This document shows positions 44,214 to 54,196 of a DNA stretch of 64,000 nucleotides, in pieces. The translations under genes and the position numbers were made by a program. Each line of letters opens with the position of its first letter. Within the stretch, counting starts at the first letter, position 1. This stretch comes from an uncultured Lachnospiraceae bacterium (GTDB lineage Bacteria; Bacillota; Clostridia; Lachnospirales; Lachnospiraceae). A model generated the notes under the pieces. It did not search any database, was not told the DNA's origin, and was given only the letters and a program-made list of their open reading frames with translations. The stretch is from contig CAJTPF010000014.1 in assembly GCA_910578175.1 (NCBI GenBank), positions 1 to 64,000 of the forward strand, written 5' to 3'.

Positions 44214-45704
44214 ATGAAATTAAGCGATTTAGATAAATACGAAGATATTGTCATCCAAATGCATGATAATCCGGATGCGGATGCAGTGGGTTCCGGCTAT
44301 TCCCTGTTAAAATATTTTGAGTCCAAAGGAAAAAAGGTTCGACTGATATACGGCGGAAAGTTTCAGATTACGAAAAGCAATATCGTTCTTCTGCTGAAAG
44401 AATTAAAGATTCCGGTGGAATATGTAACAGAATTAAAGAAACCGGAACTGTTGATCACGGTAGACTGCCAGTATGAAGAGGGAAATGTACAGAGATTTGA
44501 AGCGGAACACGTTGCCATGATCGACCATCACAATACCGGCAGGATTTCGGATGAGATGGCTGAAATCCGGAGCCATATTGTAAGCTGTTCCACGATCTGC
44601 TACGATCTGTTGAAAAAAGAAGGCTTTCTGGTAAATGAGGATTTGTCAGTTGCAACGGCGCTTTACTATGGATTATTTATGGACAGCAATGGTTTTTCGG
44701 AAATCCGTCACCCGCTGGAGCGGGATATGATAGATTTTCTCAGGGTGGATAAAGGATTGATCAAGAAACTGGTGCATTCCAATTTTACGATTCAGGAACT
44801 GGAAACGGCAGGCATTGCTTTGCTTCGATACAGTTATGATGAAAACAAGCATGTTTCCATTATAAAGTCCAAACCCTGCGATCCCAATATTCTTGGATTG
44901 ATTGGGGATTTGGTACTGCAGGTAGACAGCATAGATGTCTGTGTGATCTACAATGAATGTCCGGGAGGGTATAAACTTTCGGTACGCAGTTGTGTCGTTG
45001 AGGTGGCGGCCAATGATTTTGCGGCTTACATAACCGAGGGAATCGGTAATGGCGGCGGACATAATGATAAGGCGGGTGGTTATATCAGTAAACAGGATTA
45101 TATCGGAACATACGGAGAACTTGGAATTGAGACCTATTTTTTTGAACGGGTAAACAAATATTATGACAGTTTTGATGTCATATATGCAAAAGACGGAATA
45201 GCGGATAGAAGCGGATTTTCATTATTTCAGAAGAAACCGCTTTCTTACGGATATGTGAAGACTGTGGATTTATTCCCCAGCGGAACGGAATGTAAGGTCA
45301 GAACTTATGAAGGAGATGTGTTTTTTACGGTATCCGAAGATATTTATCTGATGATCGGCTATTATGGCGAAGTTTATCCTATTGAAAAAGAAAAGTTTGA
45401 AATGAAATACCATAGCAGGGAAACTGCATTTTACAGAGAATTTGAATATGCTCCTTCCGTGAGAAATATGCATAATGATGAAAACTATGAACTGCTTCCT
45501 TATGCAAAGCAATGCTTTTGCAGGAGTCAGGCCCGGATATACGCAAAACCATTGGAGAAGGCAACAAAAGTATTTACAAAATGGGATTACGAAAAATATA
45601 TGATGGGAAATGTGGGGGATTATATCTGCTATGTGCAGGAGGATGAATTTGATATCTATATCATTAAACAGGAAGTATTTGACGAGACTTATGCACCTGT
45701 TTAA
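44214..45704 (+). CDS. DHH-family phosphoesterase
   Basis: 496 residues. DHH motifs: MHDNPDADAVGSGYSLLKY, DHHNTG (about 103-108) and the DHHA1-type GNGGGHNDKAGGYI near 280. This is NrnA-like, a family that degrades short RNA (nanoRNA) or pAp. The C-terminal 190 residues are an extra region without a recognised domain (TGKARTYEGD-like beta segments, VGDYICYVQEDEFDIYIIKQ). Cytoplasmic; 45 bases behind the TIR gene, but likely independent. Confidence 0.85.
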   Translation: MKLSDLDKYEDIVIQMHDNPDADAVGSGYSLLKYFESKGKKVRLIYGGKFQITKSNIVLLLKELKIPVEYVTELKKPELLITVDCQYEEGNVQRFEAEHVAMIDHHNTGRISDEMAEIRSHIVSCSTICYDLLKKEGFLVNEDLSVATALYYGLFMDSNGFSEIRHPLERDMIDFLRVDKGLIKKLVHSNFTIQELETAGIALLRYSYDENKHVSIIKSKPCDPNILGLIGDLVLQVDSIDVCVIYNECPGGYKLSVRSCVVEVAANDFAAYITEGIGNGGGHNDKAGGYISKQDYIGTYGELGIETYFFERVNKYYDSFDVIYAKDGIADRSGFSLFQKKPLSYGYVKTVDLFPSGTECKVRTYEGDVFFTVSEDIYLMIGYYGEVYPIEKEKFEMKYHSRETAFYREFEYAPSVRNMHNDENYELLPYAKQCFCRSQARIYAKPLEKATKVFTKWDYEKYMMGNVGDYICYVQEDEFDIYIIKQEVFDETYAPV

Positions 45705-45774
45705 TAAGAATGAAGATTAAAATAAAGCTTTTCTTTTTCAAATTTTTAATGTATAATGTCAGATATCAGAATAC

Positions 45775-46097
45775 ACAGAATGCGATGAAGGGAATAAGTA
45801 ATACGGCTCTATGTCTTTCAGAGAGCAGCCGGTATGGTGTAAGGCTGTAGGCAGGCCGGTATGAATACCTCCCGGAGCAGCTGCCTGAACAGGAACGTGA
45901 ATCGGTACAAAAGTATCGGTATATCTGTTTTCTTTAGTAGGGTCAGACGGGAGCGCCCGATACAGCGTATGAGTGTATGGGTTTTCTTATCTGCACTCTT
46001 AGAGGAAAGTTTCGTGAGGAACTTTTAATCAGAGGTGGTACCGCAGTTATTGCCCTCTGTACCGGAGTAGAGTATCCGGTACAGAGGGTTTATTTAT
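45775..46097 (+). promoter_or_regulatory. tyrS leader: T-box riboswitch, tyrosine specifier
   Basis: GAATACCTCCCGGAG places UAC (Tyr) at 45866-45868 in the Stem I specifier position. The T-box AGGTGGTACCGCA is at 46033-46045. The terminator CCCTCTGTACCGG/CCGGTACAGAGGG followed by TTTATTTATTTT spans 46053-46097. A TATAAT at 45752-45757 is the probable -10 box. The specifier agrees with the gene it controls. Confidence 0.95.
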
Positions 46098-46127
46098 TTT
46101 CAGAAAAAAGAAATGGAGGAAAAAACA

Positions 46128-47351
46128 TTGAAGATTTATGATGAATTAGTTGCCCGTGGTCTGATTGCACAGGTTACGGATGAAGATGAAATTAAAGAAT
46201 TAATTAATAACGGAAAGGCAACTTTTTATATTGGTTTTGACCCAACTGCCGACTCCCTGCATGTGGGACACTTTATGGCTTTATGTCTGATGAAACGTCT
46301 GCAGATGGCAGGAAATAAGCCTGTGGTGTTATTGGGCGGCGGAACCGGATATATCGGGGACCCCTCCGGCAGAACCGATATGCGCAGTATGATGACACCG
46401 GAAACCATTCAGCACAACTGTGAATGCTTTAAAAAACAGATGGAACGTTTTATTGATTTTGGAGAAGGCGGCGCCATTGCCGTCAATAACGCTGACTGGC
46501 TGTTAAAATTAAACTATGTAGAACTGCTCCGGGAAGTGGGAGCCTGTTTCTCCGTTAACAATATGCTACGTGCAGAATGTTACAAACAGAGAATGGAAAA
46601 GGGATTGTCCTTTTTAGAATTTAACTACATGATCATGCAGTCCTATGATTTTTATCATTTATTCCAGGAATACGGCTGTAATATGCAGTTCGGCGGCGAC
46701 GACCAATGGTCGAATATGCTGGGAGGTACCGAATTAATTCGAAGAAAACTGGGTAAGGATGCATATGCGATGACAATTACCCTGCTGATGAATTCTGAAG
46801 GAAAAAAGATGGGAAAAACCGCCAATGGTGCAGTATGGCTTGATCCGAACCGAACCTCGCCGTTTGAATTTTTCCAATATTGGAGAAATGTATCAGACCA
46901 GGATGTATTGAAGTGCATTCGTATGCTGACCTTCCTGCCATTGGAGCAAATTGATGAAATGGATCAATGGGAGGGGGCAAAACTTAACGAAGCAAAAGAA
47001 ATACTGGCATATGAGCTTACCAGGCTGGTTCACGGAGAAGAGGAGGCAGAAAAGGCAAAAACGGCTTCTCATGCTCTGTTTGCAGGCGGAAGCGACGATT
47101 CCAACATGCCGACAACGGAGATAGGAGCAGACACTCTGACAAATGGTGAAATCGGAATTATGGACTTAATGGTAATCTGTAAACTGGCAGCTTCTAAAAG
47201 CGAAGCCAGAAGGCTGGTTCAGCAGGGCGGCGTATTTGTAAACGATGCAAAGGTGGAAACCATTGATTATAAAGTTACAGAAGATATGTTAAAAGAAGGT
47301 GTTAAGATACGAAAAGGTAAGAAAACCTTTCATAAAGCTATATATCAATAA
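46128..47351 (+). CDS. tyrS: Tyrosyl-tRNA synthetase
   Basis: Charges tRNA-Tyr. 407 residues with GFDPTADSLHVGHFMALCLM (HIGH region), GGDDQWSNMLGGTELIR, the KMSKS-equivalent KKMGKTANGAVWLDP, and a C-terminal S4 RNA-binding domain (ASKSEARRLVQQGGVFVND). TTG 46128 has GGAGG eight bases upstream; the ATG at 46113 overlaps that site and is rejected. Confidence 0.97.
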   Translation: MKIYDELVARGLIAQVTDEDEIKELINNGKATFYIGFDPTADSLHVGHFMALCLMKRLQMAGNKPVVLLGGGTGYIGDPSGRTDMRSMMTPETIQHNCECFKKQMERFIDFGEGGAIAVNNADWLLKLNYVELLREVGACFSVNNMLRAECYKQRMEKGLSFLEFNYMIMQSYDFYHLFQEYGCNMQFGGDDQWSNMLGGTELIRRKLGKDAYAMTITLLMNSEGKKMGKTANGAVWLDPNRTSPFEFFQYWRNVSDQDVLKCIRMLTFLPLEQIDEMDQWEGAKLNEAKEILAYELTRLVHGEEEAEKAKTASHALFAGGSDDSNMPTTEIGADTLTNGEIGIMDLMVICKLAASKSEARRLVQQGGVFVNDAKVETIDYKVTEDMLKEGVKIRKGKKTFHKAIYQ

Positions 47352-47370
47352 TTTAAATTCAGAAAAGATT

Positions 47371-47395
47371 ACGGACTGCAATTGCGGTCCGTTTT
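47371..47395 (+). terminator. Intrinsic terminator after tyrS
   Basis: ACGGACTGCAATTGCGGTCCGT folds into an 11-bp stem (one G-T pair) followed by TTTT. Confidence 0.75.
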
Positions 47396-47431
47396 CAGCA
47401 AAAACATAATTTTGGAAAGGAAGGATAGAAA

Positions 47432-47902
47432 ATGTCAGTCGAAAATGCAAGAAATCATTTGATAAAATATGGTATGGGGGAAAGAATCGTAGAATTTGAA
47501 GAATCCAGCGCCACAGTGGAATTAGCAGCCCGGGCCATTGGCTGTGAAGAAGCGATGATTGCCAAAACCATTTCCTTTTATGTGAATGATGAGGCAGTTC
47601 TGATTGTGGCAGCAGGAGATACCAAAATTGATAATCCAAAGTTTAAGGAGTACTTTGGATGTAAAGCAAAAATGATTCCGGGAGCAGAAGTAGAGCAGGC
47701 AGTTGGACACGCACCGGGAGGTGTTTGTCCCTTTGGAGTGAAAGATGATGTGAAAGTTTATCTGGATGATTCTTTAAAACGGTTTGAAGTCGTTTATCCT
47801 GCTGCCGGTTCCGGCAACAGTGCGGTAAAAATGACATTGGAAGAGCTGGAACAGGCGTCCGGGATGACGGCATGGATAGATGTTTGTAAATATAAGGAAT
47901 GA
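47432..47902 (+). CDS. YbaK/ProX-type aminoacyl-tRNA deacylase
   Basis: 156 residues of the YbaK/EbsC family, which hydrolyses mischarged tRNA such as Cys- or Ala-tRNA-Pro. Shows EEAMIAKTISFYVNDEAVLI, AAGDTKIDNPKFKEYFG and VGHAPGGVCPFGVKDDVKVY, with the invariant Lys in AKTI. AAAGGAAGG before the ATG. Overlaps the open frame of the next gene; both belong to translation quality control. Confidence 0.9.
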   Translation: MSVENARNHLIKYGMGERIVEFEESSATVELAARAIGCEEAMIAKTISFYVNDEAVLIVAAGDTKIDNPKFKEYFGCKAKMIPGAEVEQAVGHAPGGVCPFGVKDDVKVYLDDSLKRFEVVYPAAGSGNSAVKMTLEELEQASGMTAWIDVCKYKE

Positions 47903-47910
47903 GGAAAGCA

Positions 47911-50571
47911 ATGCGTGAAACTACAGATAATCTGGTACTGGGGCTTTTAGCACATGTAGATGCGGGAAAAACTACATTGTCGGAAGCCATGCTTTATTTA
48001 TGCGGAAATATTAGAAAAATGGGACGTGTAGATAATGGTGACGTTTATCTGGATACCGATGTTCAGGAGCAGGAACGGGGGATTACTATCTTTTCCAAGC
48101 AGGCAGTGTTTGCTTTAGGGAATAACAAAATCACATTGTTAGATACACCGGGACATGTAGATTTTTCGGCAGAAATGGAACGGACATTGCAGGTATTGGA
48201 CTATGGGGTTTTAATTATAAGCGGCTCGGATGGTGTTCAGGGACATACCCTGACACTGTGGAAATTATTGAACCGGTATCAGATTCCGACCTTTATTTTT
48301 GTAAATAAAATGGACCGGCCGGAGGCGGATCGGGAAACTATATTGAGAGAATTGAAAGAAAAAATAGACGACAGATGTATAGAATTTGGCGAAGAGACCA
48401 TTGAAAACTGGACGCCGGAGCAGATGGAGCTTGTTGCATTATCAGATGAAACATTGATGGAACAATATCTGGAAACCGGAACCTTTCGGAAAGAAGATGT
48501 GCAGACGCTCATTCAAAACAGAAAATTGTTTCCATGTTATTTTGGTTCTGCATTGAAACTGGAAGCAATTGATACATTTCTCAAAGGTCTGGAAACATAT
48601 ACGAAAGCGAAAAGCGTCAGAGAAGAATTCGGGGCAAAAGTATATAAAATATCCAGGGATGAACAGGGAAACCGCCTCACCTGTATGAAGATAACCGGAG
48701 GAGTTTTAAGAGTAAAAGACCGGCTGGCCGGAGATAAAGTCAATCAGATACGGATTTATTCCGGTAAACGGTATGAAACGGCAGAGGAAGTCCGGACGGG
48801 AGAAGTCTGTGCCGTTTTGGGATTGGAACAGACACATCCGGGACAGGGATTGGGATCAGAGCCGGACTCGGAATTGCCACTGTTAGAACCGGTTCTTACT
48901 TATCAGATTCTTTTGCCGGAAGATTGTGACAGAAACGGAATGTTGCAGAAATTAAAGCAAATCGAAGAAGAATCTCCGGAACTTAGGGTTTTATGGAATG
49001 GGAAAACTGCTGAAATACAGGTACAGCTTATGGGAGAGGTACAGATTGATGTATTGAAACGTATGATTTATGAGCGGTATGGTGTGGCGGCGGAGTTCGG
49101 AACCGGAAATATTGTATATAAAGAAACCATTGCCGGGACGGTAGAAGGCGTCGGTCATTTTGAACCGTTAAAGCACTATGCGGAAGTTCATCTGATTATG
49201 GAGCCGGCCGAGCCGGGAAGCGGTCTTCAGTTTGATACCAGTGTCAGTGAAGACCATCTGGACAAAAACTGGCAGCGGTTAATTTTGACTCATTTAGAGG
49301 AGAAACAGCATAAAGGCGTTCTCACCGGATCGGATATTACGGATATGAAAATTACACTGGCAGCGGGAAAAGCCCATCAGAAACATACTGAGGGCGGTGA
49401 TTTTCGACAGGCAACCTACCGGGCGGTCCGGCAGGGATTGATGGAGGCTAAAAATATTTTATTAGAGCCATACTATGAATTTCGACTGGAAATTCCCCAG
49501 GATAGTATCGGACGTGCCATGACAGACATTGAACGAATGTATGGAACCTGTGATTCACCGGATATTGTTAATGGAATGGCTATATTGGCAGGGACGGCTC
49601 CGGTTTCATCCATGAACGGATATCAGACAGAGATTACGTCATATACCAGGGGAACCGGAAGGATTTTTTGCTCGTTAAAGGGATATGCACCCTGCCGAAA
49701 TGCAGAAGAGGTAATAGAGGAAATCGGATATAATGCCTTAGGAGATATGGAGAATCCCTCCGGGTCCGTATTCTGTGCCCATGGTGCCGGATTTGTGGTG
49801 GAATGGGATGAAGTAAAAAAATATATGCATCTGGAAAGTGTATTGCATGAGTTGGAAGATCAGTCGATTGATTCCGATAATGAAGCCCACAGCTTTGGCA
49901 GAACCAGGAAAATACAGAGTGAAAAATATTCCGGGGCAACGGATGATGAACTGGAAGCAATTTTCGAACGGACATACGGACCGGTAAAACGACGGGAGGA
50001 GAACCGGGCAAAACGGGTTGTATTTCAGCCAAAAGAAGTGGAATATAAAGGAAGTTCAAATCAAAAAAATATAGAGGAATATTTACTGGTAGACGGCTAC
50101 AATGTTATTTATGCATGGGAGGATTTAAAAGAACTGGCAGAAATCAATATGGATGCGGCAAGGGACCGTCTGCTGGATATTATGTGCAACTATCAGGGAT
50201 ACCGGCAATGCAATCTGATTGTAGTGTTTGATGCCTATAAGGTTCGGGGATTTCAAGGAGAAGTTACAAGATATCACAATATTGAGGTGGTATTTACAAA
50301 AGAGGCGGAAACTGCCGACCAGTATATAGAAAAACTGGCACATAATATAGGAAGAAAATATAAGGTTACGGTAGCAACTTCCGATGGACTGGAACAGATT
50401 ATTATCATGGGGCAGGGATGTCATCTGCTGTCATCCAGGGAGTTAAAATTGGAAGTGGAGCGTCTGAATCAGCATATTCGTGAGGAATATCTGGAAAAGC
50501 AGGAAAAAAATCATAATTATCTGCTGGATGAAGCGGATGATATGGTCAAAGATTATAGGAATAAATTATAA
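47911..50571 (+). CDS. EF-G/TetM-like GTPase fused to a YacP (Rae1)-type NYN nuclease
   Basis: 886 residues. N-terminal translational GTPase: AHVDAGKTTLSEAML (G1), DTPGHVDFSAEMERT (G3), NKMDRPEAD (G4), then domains II-V ending with PVSSMNGYQTEITSYTRGTG as in Tet ribosomal protection proteins. Residues about 710-860: NYN domain with acidic residues in LLVDGYNVIYAWED, LIVVFDAYK, EAETADQYIEKLA and ATSDGLEQ, matching YacP/Rae1, which cuts mRNA in the ribosomal A site. The frame is continuous, so the fusion is genuine here. ATG 47911 has GAGG six bases upstream. A role at stalled ribosomes is inferred; tetracycline resistance should not be assumed. Confidence 0.9.
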   Translation: MRETTDNLVLGLLAHVDAGKTTLSEAMLYLCGNIRKMGRVDNGDVYLDTDVQEQERGITIFSKQAVFALGNNKITLLDTPGHVDFSAEMERTLQVLDYGVLIISGSDGVQGHTLTLWKLLNRYQIPTFIFVNKMDRPEADRETILRELKEKIDDRCIEFGEETIENWTPEQMELVALSDETLMEQYLETGTFRKEDVQTLIQNRKLFPCYFGSALKLEAIDTFLKGLETYTKAKSVREEFGAKVYKISRDEQGNRLTCMKITGGVLRVKDRLAGDKVNQIRIYSGKRYETAEEVRTGEVCAVLGLEQTHPGQGLGSEPDSELPLLEPVLTYQILLPEDCDRNGMLQKLKQIEEESPELRVLWNGKTAEIQVQLMGEVQIDVLKRMIYERYGVAAEFGTGNIVYKETIAGTVEGVGHFEPLKHYAEVHLIMEPAEPGSGLQFDTSVSEDHLDKNWQRLILTHLEEKQHKGVLTGSDITDMKITLAAGKAHQKHTEGGDFRQATYRAVRQGLMEAKNILLEPYYEFRLEIPQDSIGRAMTDIERMYGTCDSPDIVNGMAILAGTAPVSSMNGYQTEITSYTRGTGRIFCSLKGYAPCRNAEEVIEEIGYNALGDMENPSGSVFCAHGAGFVVEWDEVKKYMHLESVLHELEDQSIDSDNEAHSFGRTRKIQSEKYSGATDDELEAIFERTYGPVKRREENRAKRVVFQPKEVEYKGSSNQKNIEEYLLVDGYNVIYAWEDLKELAEINMDAARDRLLDIMCNYQGYRQCNLIVVFDAYKVRGFQGEVTRYHNIEVVFTKEAETADQYIEKLAHNIGRKYKVTVATSDGLEQIIIMGQGCHLLSSRELKLEVERLNQHIREEYLEKQEKNHNYLLDEADDMVKDYRNKL

Positions 50572-50588
50572 AGGAAGGTTCTGGATGT

Positions 50589-51287
50589 ATGAATGAAGAA
50601 ATTTGCATAAAACCCATTGCCCATATTTATAATGACTATGTTGAGAAGTTCGGTATTCCAAGGCAGAGTGGAATTGTTAGAGAGGTGGAATCACGGATCG
50701 TATTTGTTCCGGAATATCGTGATATCAATGCAGTAAGAGGATTGGAAGGCTATTCCCATATCTGGCTGATATGGGGATTTAGTGAAGCAGGACAGCAGGC
50801 AGGGGAGTGGTCTCCAACGGTACGGCCACCAAGACTGGGGGGAAATATCCGAATGGGTGTCTTTTCTACCCGTTCCCCTTTCCGCCCTAATTCATTGGGA
50901 CTTTCTTCCGTATGTCTTACGGGAATAGAAACGGAGGGGAAAGAACCTCCGGTTTTAACGGTGTCGGGTGCCGACATTAAAAATGGAACGCCGATTTATG
51001 ATATAAAACCCTATATTGGATACAGTGACTGCCACCCGGAGGCCTGTTCCGGTTTTGCAGAGCAGGTGAAGGATAAAGGCCTGCAGCCGGTTATCAGTCA
51101 GGAGCTGTTGGAACGGATACCAATCAGAAAGAGAGCCGCTGTTATGGGGATATTGACACAGGACCCAAGGCCGGGTTATCAGCAGGATGAAAACAGAATG
51201 TATGGGTTTCGGTTTGCTGATATGAACATTAAGTTTGTGGTGGAGGGAGTCAGAATTATTGTAAAAGATATCGAATTTAATTTATAA
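50589..51287 (+). CDS. trmO: tRNA t6A37 N6-methyltransferase TrmO
   Basis: 232 residues of the TsaA/TrmO family, which methylates t6A37 in tRNA. PIAHIYNDYVEKFGIPRQSG at the start, then GVFSTRSPFRPNSLGLSSVC and DIKPYIGYSDCHPEACSGFA are the family signatures. Eighteen bases behind the GTPase-nuclease gene, so probably in one operon of translation factors. Confidence 0.93.
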   Translation: MNEEICIKPIAHIYNDYVEKFGIPRQSGIVREVESRIVFVPEYRDINAVRGLEGYSHIWLIWGFSEAGQQAGEWSPTVRPPRLGGNIRMGVFSTRSPFRPNSLGLSSVCLTGIETEGKEPPVLTVSGADIKNGTPIYDIKPYIGYSDCHPEACSGFAEQVKDKGLQPVISQELLERIPIRKRAAVMGILTQDPRPGYQQDENRMYGFRFADMNIKFVVEGVRIIVKDIEFNL

Positions 51288-51448
51288 TCATTCTTAAAAT
51301 TGTATATAGAACTTGCATATTATTCATTGAAAATGTATAATTATAAACATTCATCGGGAAAGCATGAGATTTTGCAATTGTTTTTAAAATATTAACAGAA
51401 AGGAAAAACAGTATCACAGATCTACCAGTGATATGTATGGGAATCGGA

Positions 51449-52393
51449 ATGAAAAAGATATTTATAGATGGAAGTGAAGGAACTACAGGATTAAGAATTC
51501 ATGAGCGGTTTCAAAATCGGGAGGATATTGAACTGCTTAAGATTTCTTCTGAACTTCGAAAGGACTTAAATGAAAGAAAACGATTGATAAATGAATCGGA
51601 TATTACATTTTTATGTCTGCCGGATGGGGCAGCCAGAGAGTCCGTATCATTGGTTGAAAACGAAAATGTCATTGTGATAGATACATCCACGGCGCACCGG
51701 ACAGAGGAAGGCTGGGCCTACGGGTTTCCGGAATTATCCGGGGAACACGAAGACGCCGTTCGAAACGGGAAGCGGATTGCGGTTCCTGGCTGTCATGCCA
51801 CCGGCTTCATATCTCTTGTATATCCGTTGATAACCGGAGGTATTATGGCGAAGGATTATCCGGTCAGCAGTTTTTCACTGACCGGATACAGTGGCGGGGG
51901 AAAGAAGATGATAGCGGAATATGAAGAAAAAGAACGGGATTCCGAATATGATGCTCCAAGAGAATATGCACTTTCCCAACAGCATAAACATCTAAAGGAA
52001 ATGCAGAAAATTACCGGTCTGCAGAAAATGCCTCTGTTTTCGCCAATCGTTGCGGATTACTACAGCGGTATGCTGGTTACGCTTCCGTTATATACGGATA
52101 TGCTCAATGACTGCCGGACACCGGGAGCCATTCATGAATATTTTGAGAAGTATTATGAAGGTCAGAAATTTGTCCATGTGATGCCTCTGGGCTTTGAATC
52201 CGAATACAACGGATTGCTTTCAGGAAACAGCTGCAGCGGATGGGACGGACTGCGAATCTATGTAACCGGTAATGAGGACAGGGTTTTAGTGATGTCGCAG
52301 TTTGACAATCTGGGCAAAGGCGCTTCCGGGGCTGCAATACAGTGTCTAAATCTGGTGATGGGCTGTGAACCGGATAAGGGGTTAAATGTTTAA
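51449..52393 (+). CDS. argC: N-acetyl-gamma-glutamyl-phosphate reductase, type 2
   Basis: Arginine biosynthesis enzyme, 314 residues, the short type 2 class. KIFIDGSEGTTGLRIHERFQ (NADP fold start), catalytic Cys in VPGCHATGFISLVYPL, and SLTGYSGGGKKMI. Start is uncertain: ATG 51449 and GTG 51428 both lack a clear ribosome binding site, and the upstream AAAGGAA is 45 bases away with an inverted repeat TATCAC/GTGATA in between. No other arg genes are adjacent. Confidence 0.93.
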   Translation: MKKIFIDGSEGTTGLRIHERFQNREDIELLKISSELRKDLNERKRLINESDITFLCLPDGAARESVSLVENENVIVIDTSTAHRTEEGWAYGFPELSGEHEDAVRNGKRIAVPGCHATGFISLVYPLITGGIMAKDYPVSSFSLTGYSGGGKKMIAEYEEKERDSEYDAPREYALSQQHKHLKEMQKITGLQKMPLFSPIVADYYSGMLVTLPLYTDMLNDCRTPGAIHEYFEKYYEGQKFVHVMPLGFESEYNGLLSGNSCSGWDGLRIYVTGNEDRVLVMSQFDNLGKGASGAAIQCLNLVMGCEPDKGLNV

Positions 52394-52593
52394 GGACCGG
52401 GAATCTTGTTTATACGTATATATAATTTTTAATCTGCGCATATTAGTAATATCTATTGCTTTGTTAATATGAAATATATATAACCGGGATAAAGCGGATG
52501 CGGTTACAGGGAGCAGGCAAAATTTAGTCTGTCATGATTTTATTCTATATGTTATACTATTGAAAAATGAATGGTATGAAATGAGGTAATGTC

Positions 52594-53556
52594 ATGATAA
52601 CCATAAGCGTATGTATGATAGTAAAAGATGAAGAAAGCGTTCTGGCACGATGCCTGGACTCCTTAAAGGAAATCGCCGACGAGATCATCATTGTGGATAC
52701 TGGTTCCACCGATAAAACAAAGAAGATTGCTACCGGATATACGGATAAGATCTATGATTACAAATGGGAGAATGATTTTGCAGCGGCAAGAAATTTTTCG
52801 TTCTCCAAAGCTACAGGACAATATATATATCAGGCGGATGCGGATGAAGTCATTGATGAAGAAAACCGGCGGAAATTTATGCAGTTAAAAGAAATTCTGC
52901 TGCCTGAAATAGATATTGTTCAGATGCTGTATTCTGGTCAGCTGAATCAGGGGACGGTTTATAATTTTGATGAAGAATACCGGCCGAAGCTGTTTAAACG
53001 TCTGCGGGAGTTTGTATGGATGGACAGGGTACACGAGTCGGTGCGGCTGATGCCGGTAGTATATGACAGTGAGATCAGGGTACTGCATTTGCCGGAACGG
53101 AATCATTCCGAACGGGATTTTTCGATTTTTGAAAAAATGGGTGAAAACGGGGAGCGGCTGTCCAAAAAACTGCACCATATGTATGCCCAGGAGTTGTTTA
53201 TTTCCGGTGAAGACAAAGATTTTCTTCCGGCCGAAAGAGTATTCCGTTATACATTTTCGGATGATTCCAGAGATATGGATGAAAAGGCGGAAGCCGCCTG
53301 CGTTCTTGCCAGATGCGCCAGGATTAAGGATGATATACCAATGTTCTTTAAATACGCACTAAAAAATATTGCCTCCGGAGGCTGTGCAGAAATGTGTTAT
53401 GAACTGGGAATGTATTATTATCAGAATAATGATCCGGATGAGGCGGAAGCATGGTTTACAACTGCGGTTTCTGGAATAGAATCCATACTGGCATTGAAGT
53501 ATGCAGAAAAACTGGCGCCTGAAATGTTGGAAAAAATCAAAGCTCAAAGGCTGTAG
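52594..53556 (+). CDS. Family 2 glycosyltransferase with C-terminal helical repeats
   Basis: 320 residues. GT2 fold: SVCMIVKDEESVLARCLDSL, EIIIVDTGSTDKT and the metal-binding QADADE. The C-terminal 100 residues look TPR-like (AACVLARCARIKDDIPMFFK, YELGMYYYQNNDPDEAEAWF). Cytoplasmic, probably acting on a membrane or surface glycan. First gene of a three-gene operon with an acetyltransferase and a lipoprotein. Confidence 0.9.
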   Translation: MITISVCMIVKDEESVLARCLDSLKEIADEIIIVDTGSTDKTKKIATGYTDKIYDYKWENDFAAARNFSFSKATGQYIYQADADEVIDEENRRKFMQLKEILLPEIDIVQMLYSGQLNQGTVYNFDEEYRPKLFKRLREFVWMDRVHESVRLMPVVYDSEIRVLHLPERNHSERDFSIFEKMGENGERLSKKLHHMYAQELFISGEDKDFLPAERVFRYTFSDDSRDMDEKAEAACVLARCARIKDDIPMFFKYALKNIASGGCAEMCYELGMYYYQNNDPDEAEAWFTTAVSGIESILALKYAEKLAPEMLEKIKAQRL

Positions 53557-53575
53557 ATGGGAGGAGAAAATCAAA

Positions 53576-54196
53576 ATGTCAGAAAAAGAACGTATGCTGG
53601 CAGGAGAGTTATATATTGCCCAGGACCAAGAACTGGCGGCGGATAACCGGCAGTCCCGAAAGCTCACCAGATTGTTTAATACCACTACCGAAGAACAGCA
53701 GGAGTACAGAAAAGAACTGATTGCGCAGCTGTTTGGGCAGGTCGGGAAAAATTATTACATAGAACCTCCGTTCCGCTGTGATTATGGCTGTAATATTTCG
53801 ATCGGAGACAATTTTTATGCCAATTATGATTGCATAATATTGGATGTCAATAAGGTACATATCGGAAATAATGTATTCTTTGCACCGCGGGTAAATATAT
53901 TTACGGCCGGCCATCCCATATCTGCCGGAGTCAGAAATACGTTGTTAGAGTTTGGAAAACCGGTTACGATAGGAAACGATGTCTGGATCGGCGGAAATAC
54001 CGTGATCAATCCGGGGATAACCATCGGAGATAACGTTGTGATCGGCTCGGGTTCCGTGGTGACCAGGGATATTCCTTCCGGTGTGGTAGCGGCGGGAAAT
54101 CCCTGTAAAGTAATCCGAAACATAACAGAAGAAGATGAAATTTACTGGGAAGACCAGCGCATAAAATACGAAGAAGCAAAAAGGAAGGAAACATGA
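53576..54196 (+). CDS. Maltose/galactoside O-acetyltransferase-like enzyme
   Basis: 206 residues with a left-handed hexapeptide-repeat fold. N-terminal MLAGELYIAQDQELAADNRQ (Mac domain), CDYGCNISIGDNFYANYDCI, catalytic His in FTAGHPISAG, and VWIGGNTVINPGITIGDNVV. ATG 53576 follows GGAGGAG. Transfers acetyl from acetyl-CoA to a sugar hydroxyl; the acceptor is unknown. Confidence 0.92.
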   Translation: MSEKERMLAGELYIAQDQELAADNRQSRKLTRLFNTTTEEQQEYRKELIAQLFGQVGKNYYIEPPFRCDYGCNISIGDNFYANYDCIILDVNKVHIGNNVFFAPRVNIFTAGHPISAGVRNTLLEFGKPVTIGNDVWIGGNTVINPGITIGDNVVIGSGSVVTRDIPSGVVAAGNPCKVIRNITEEDEIYWEDQRIKYEEAKRKET

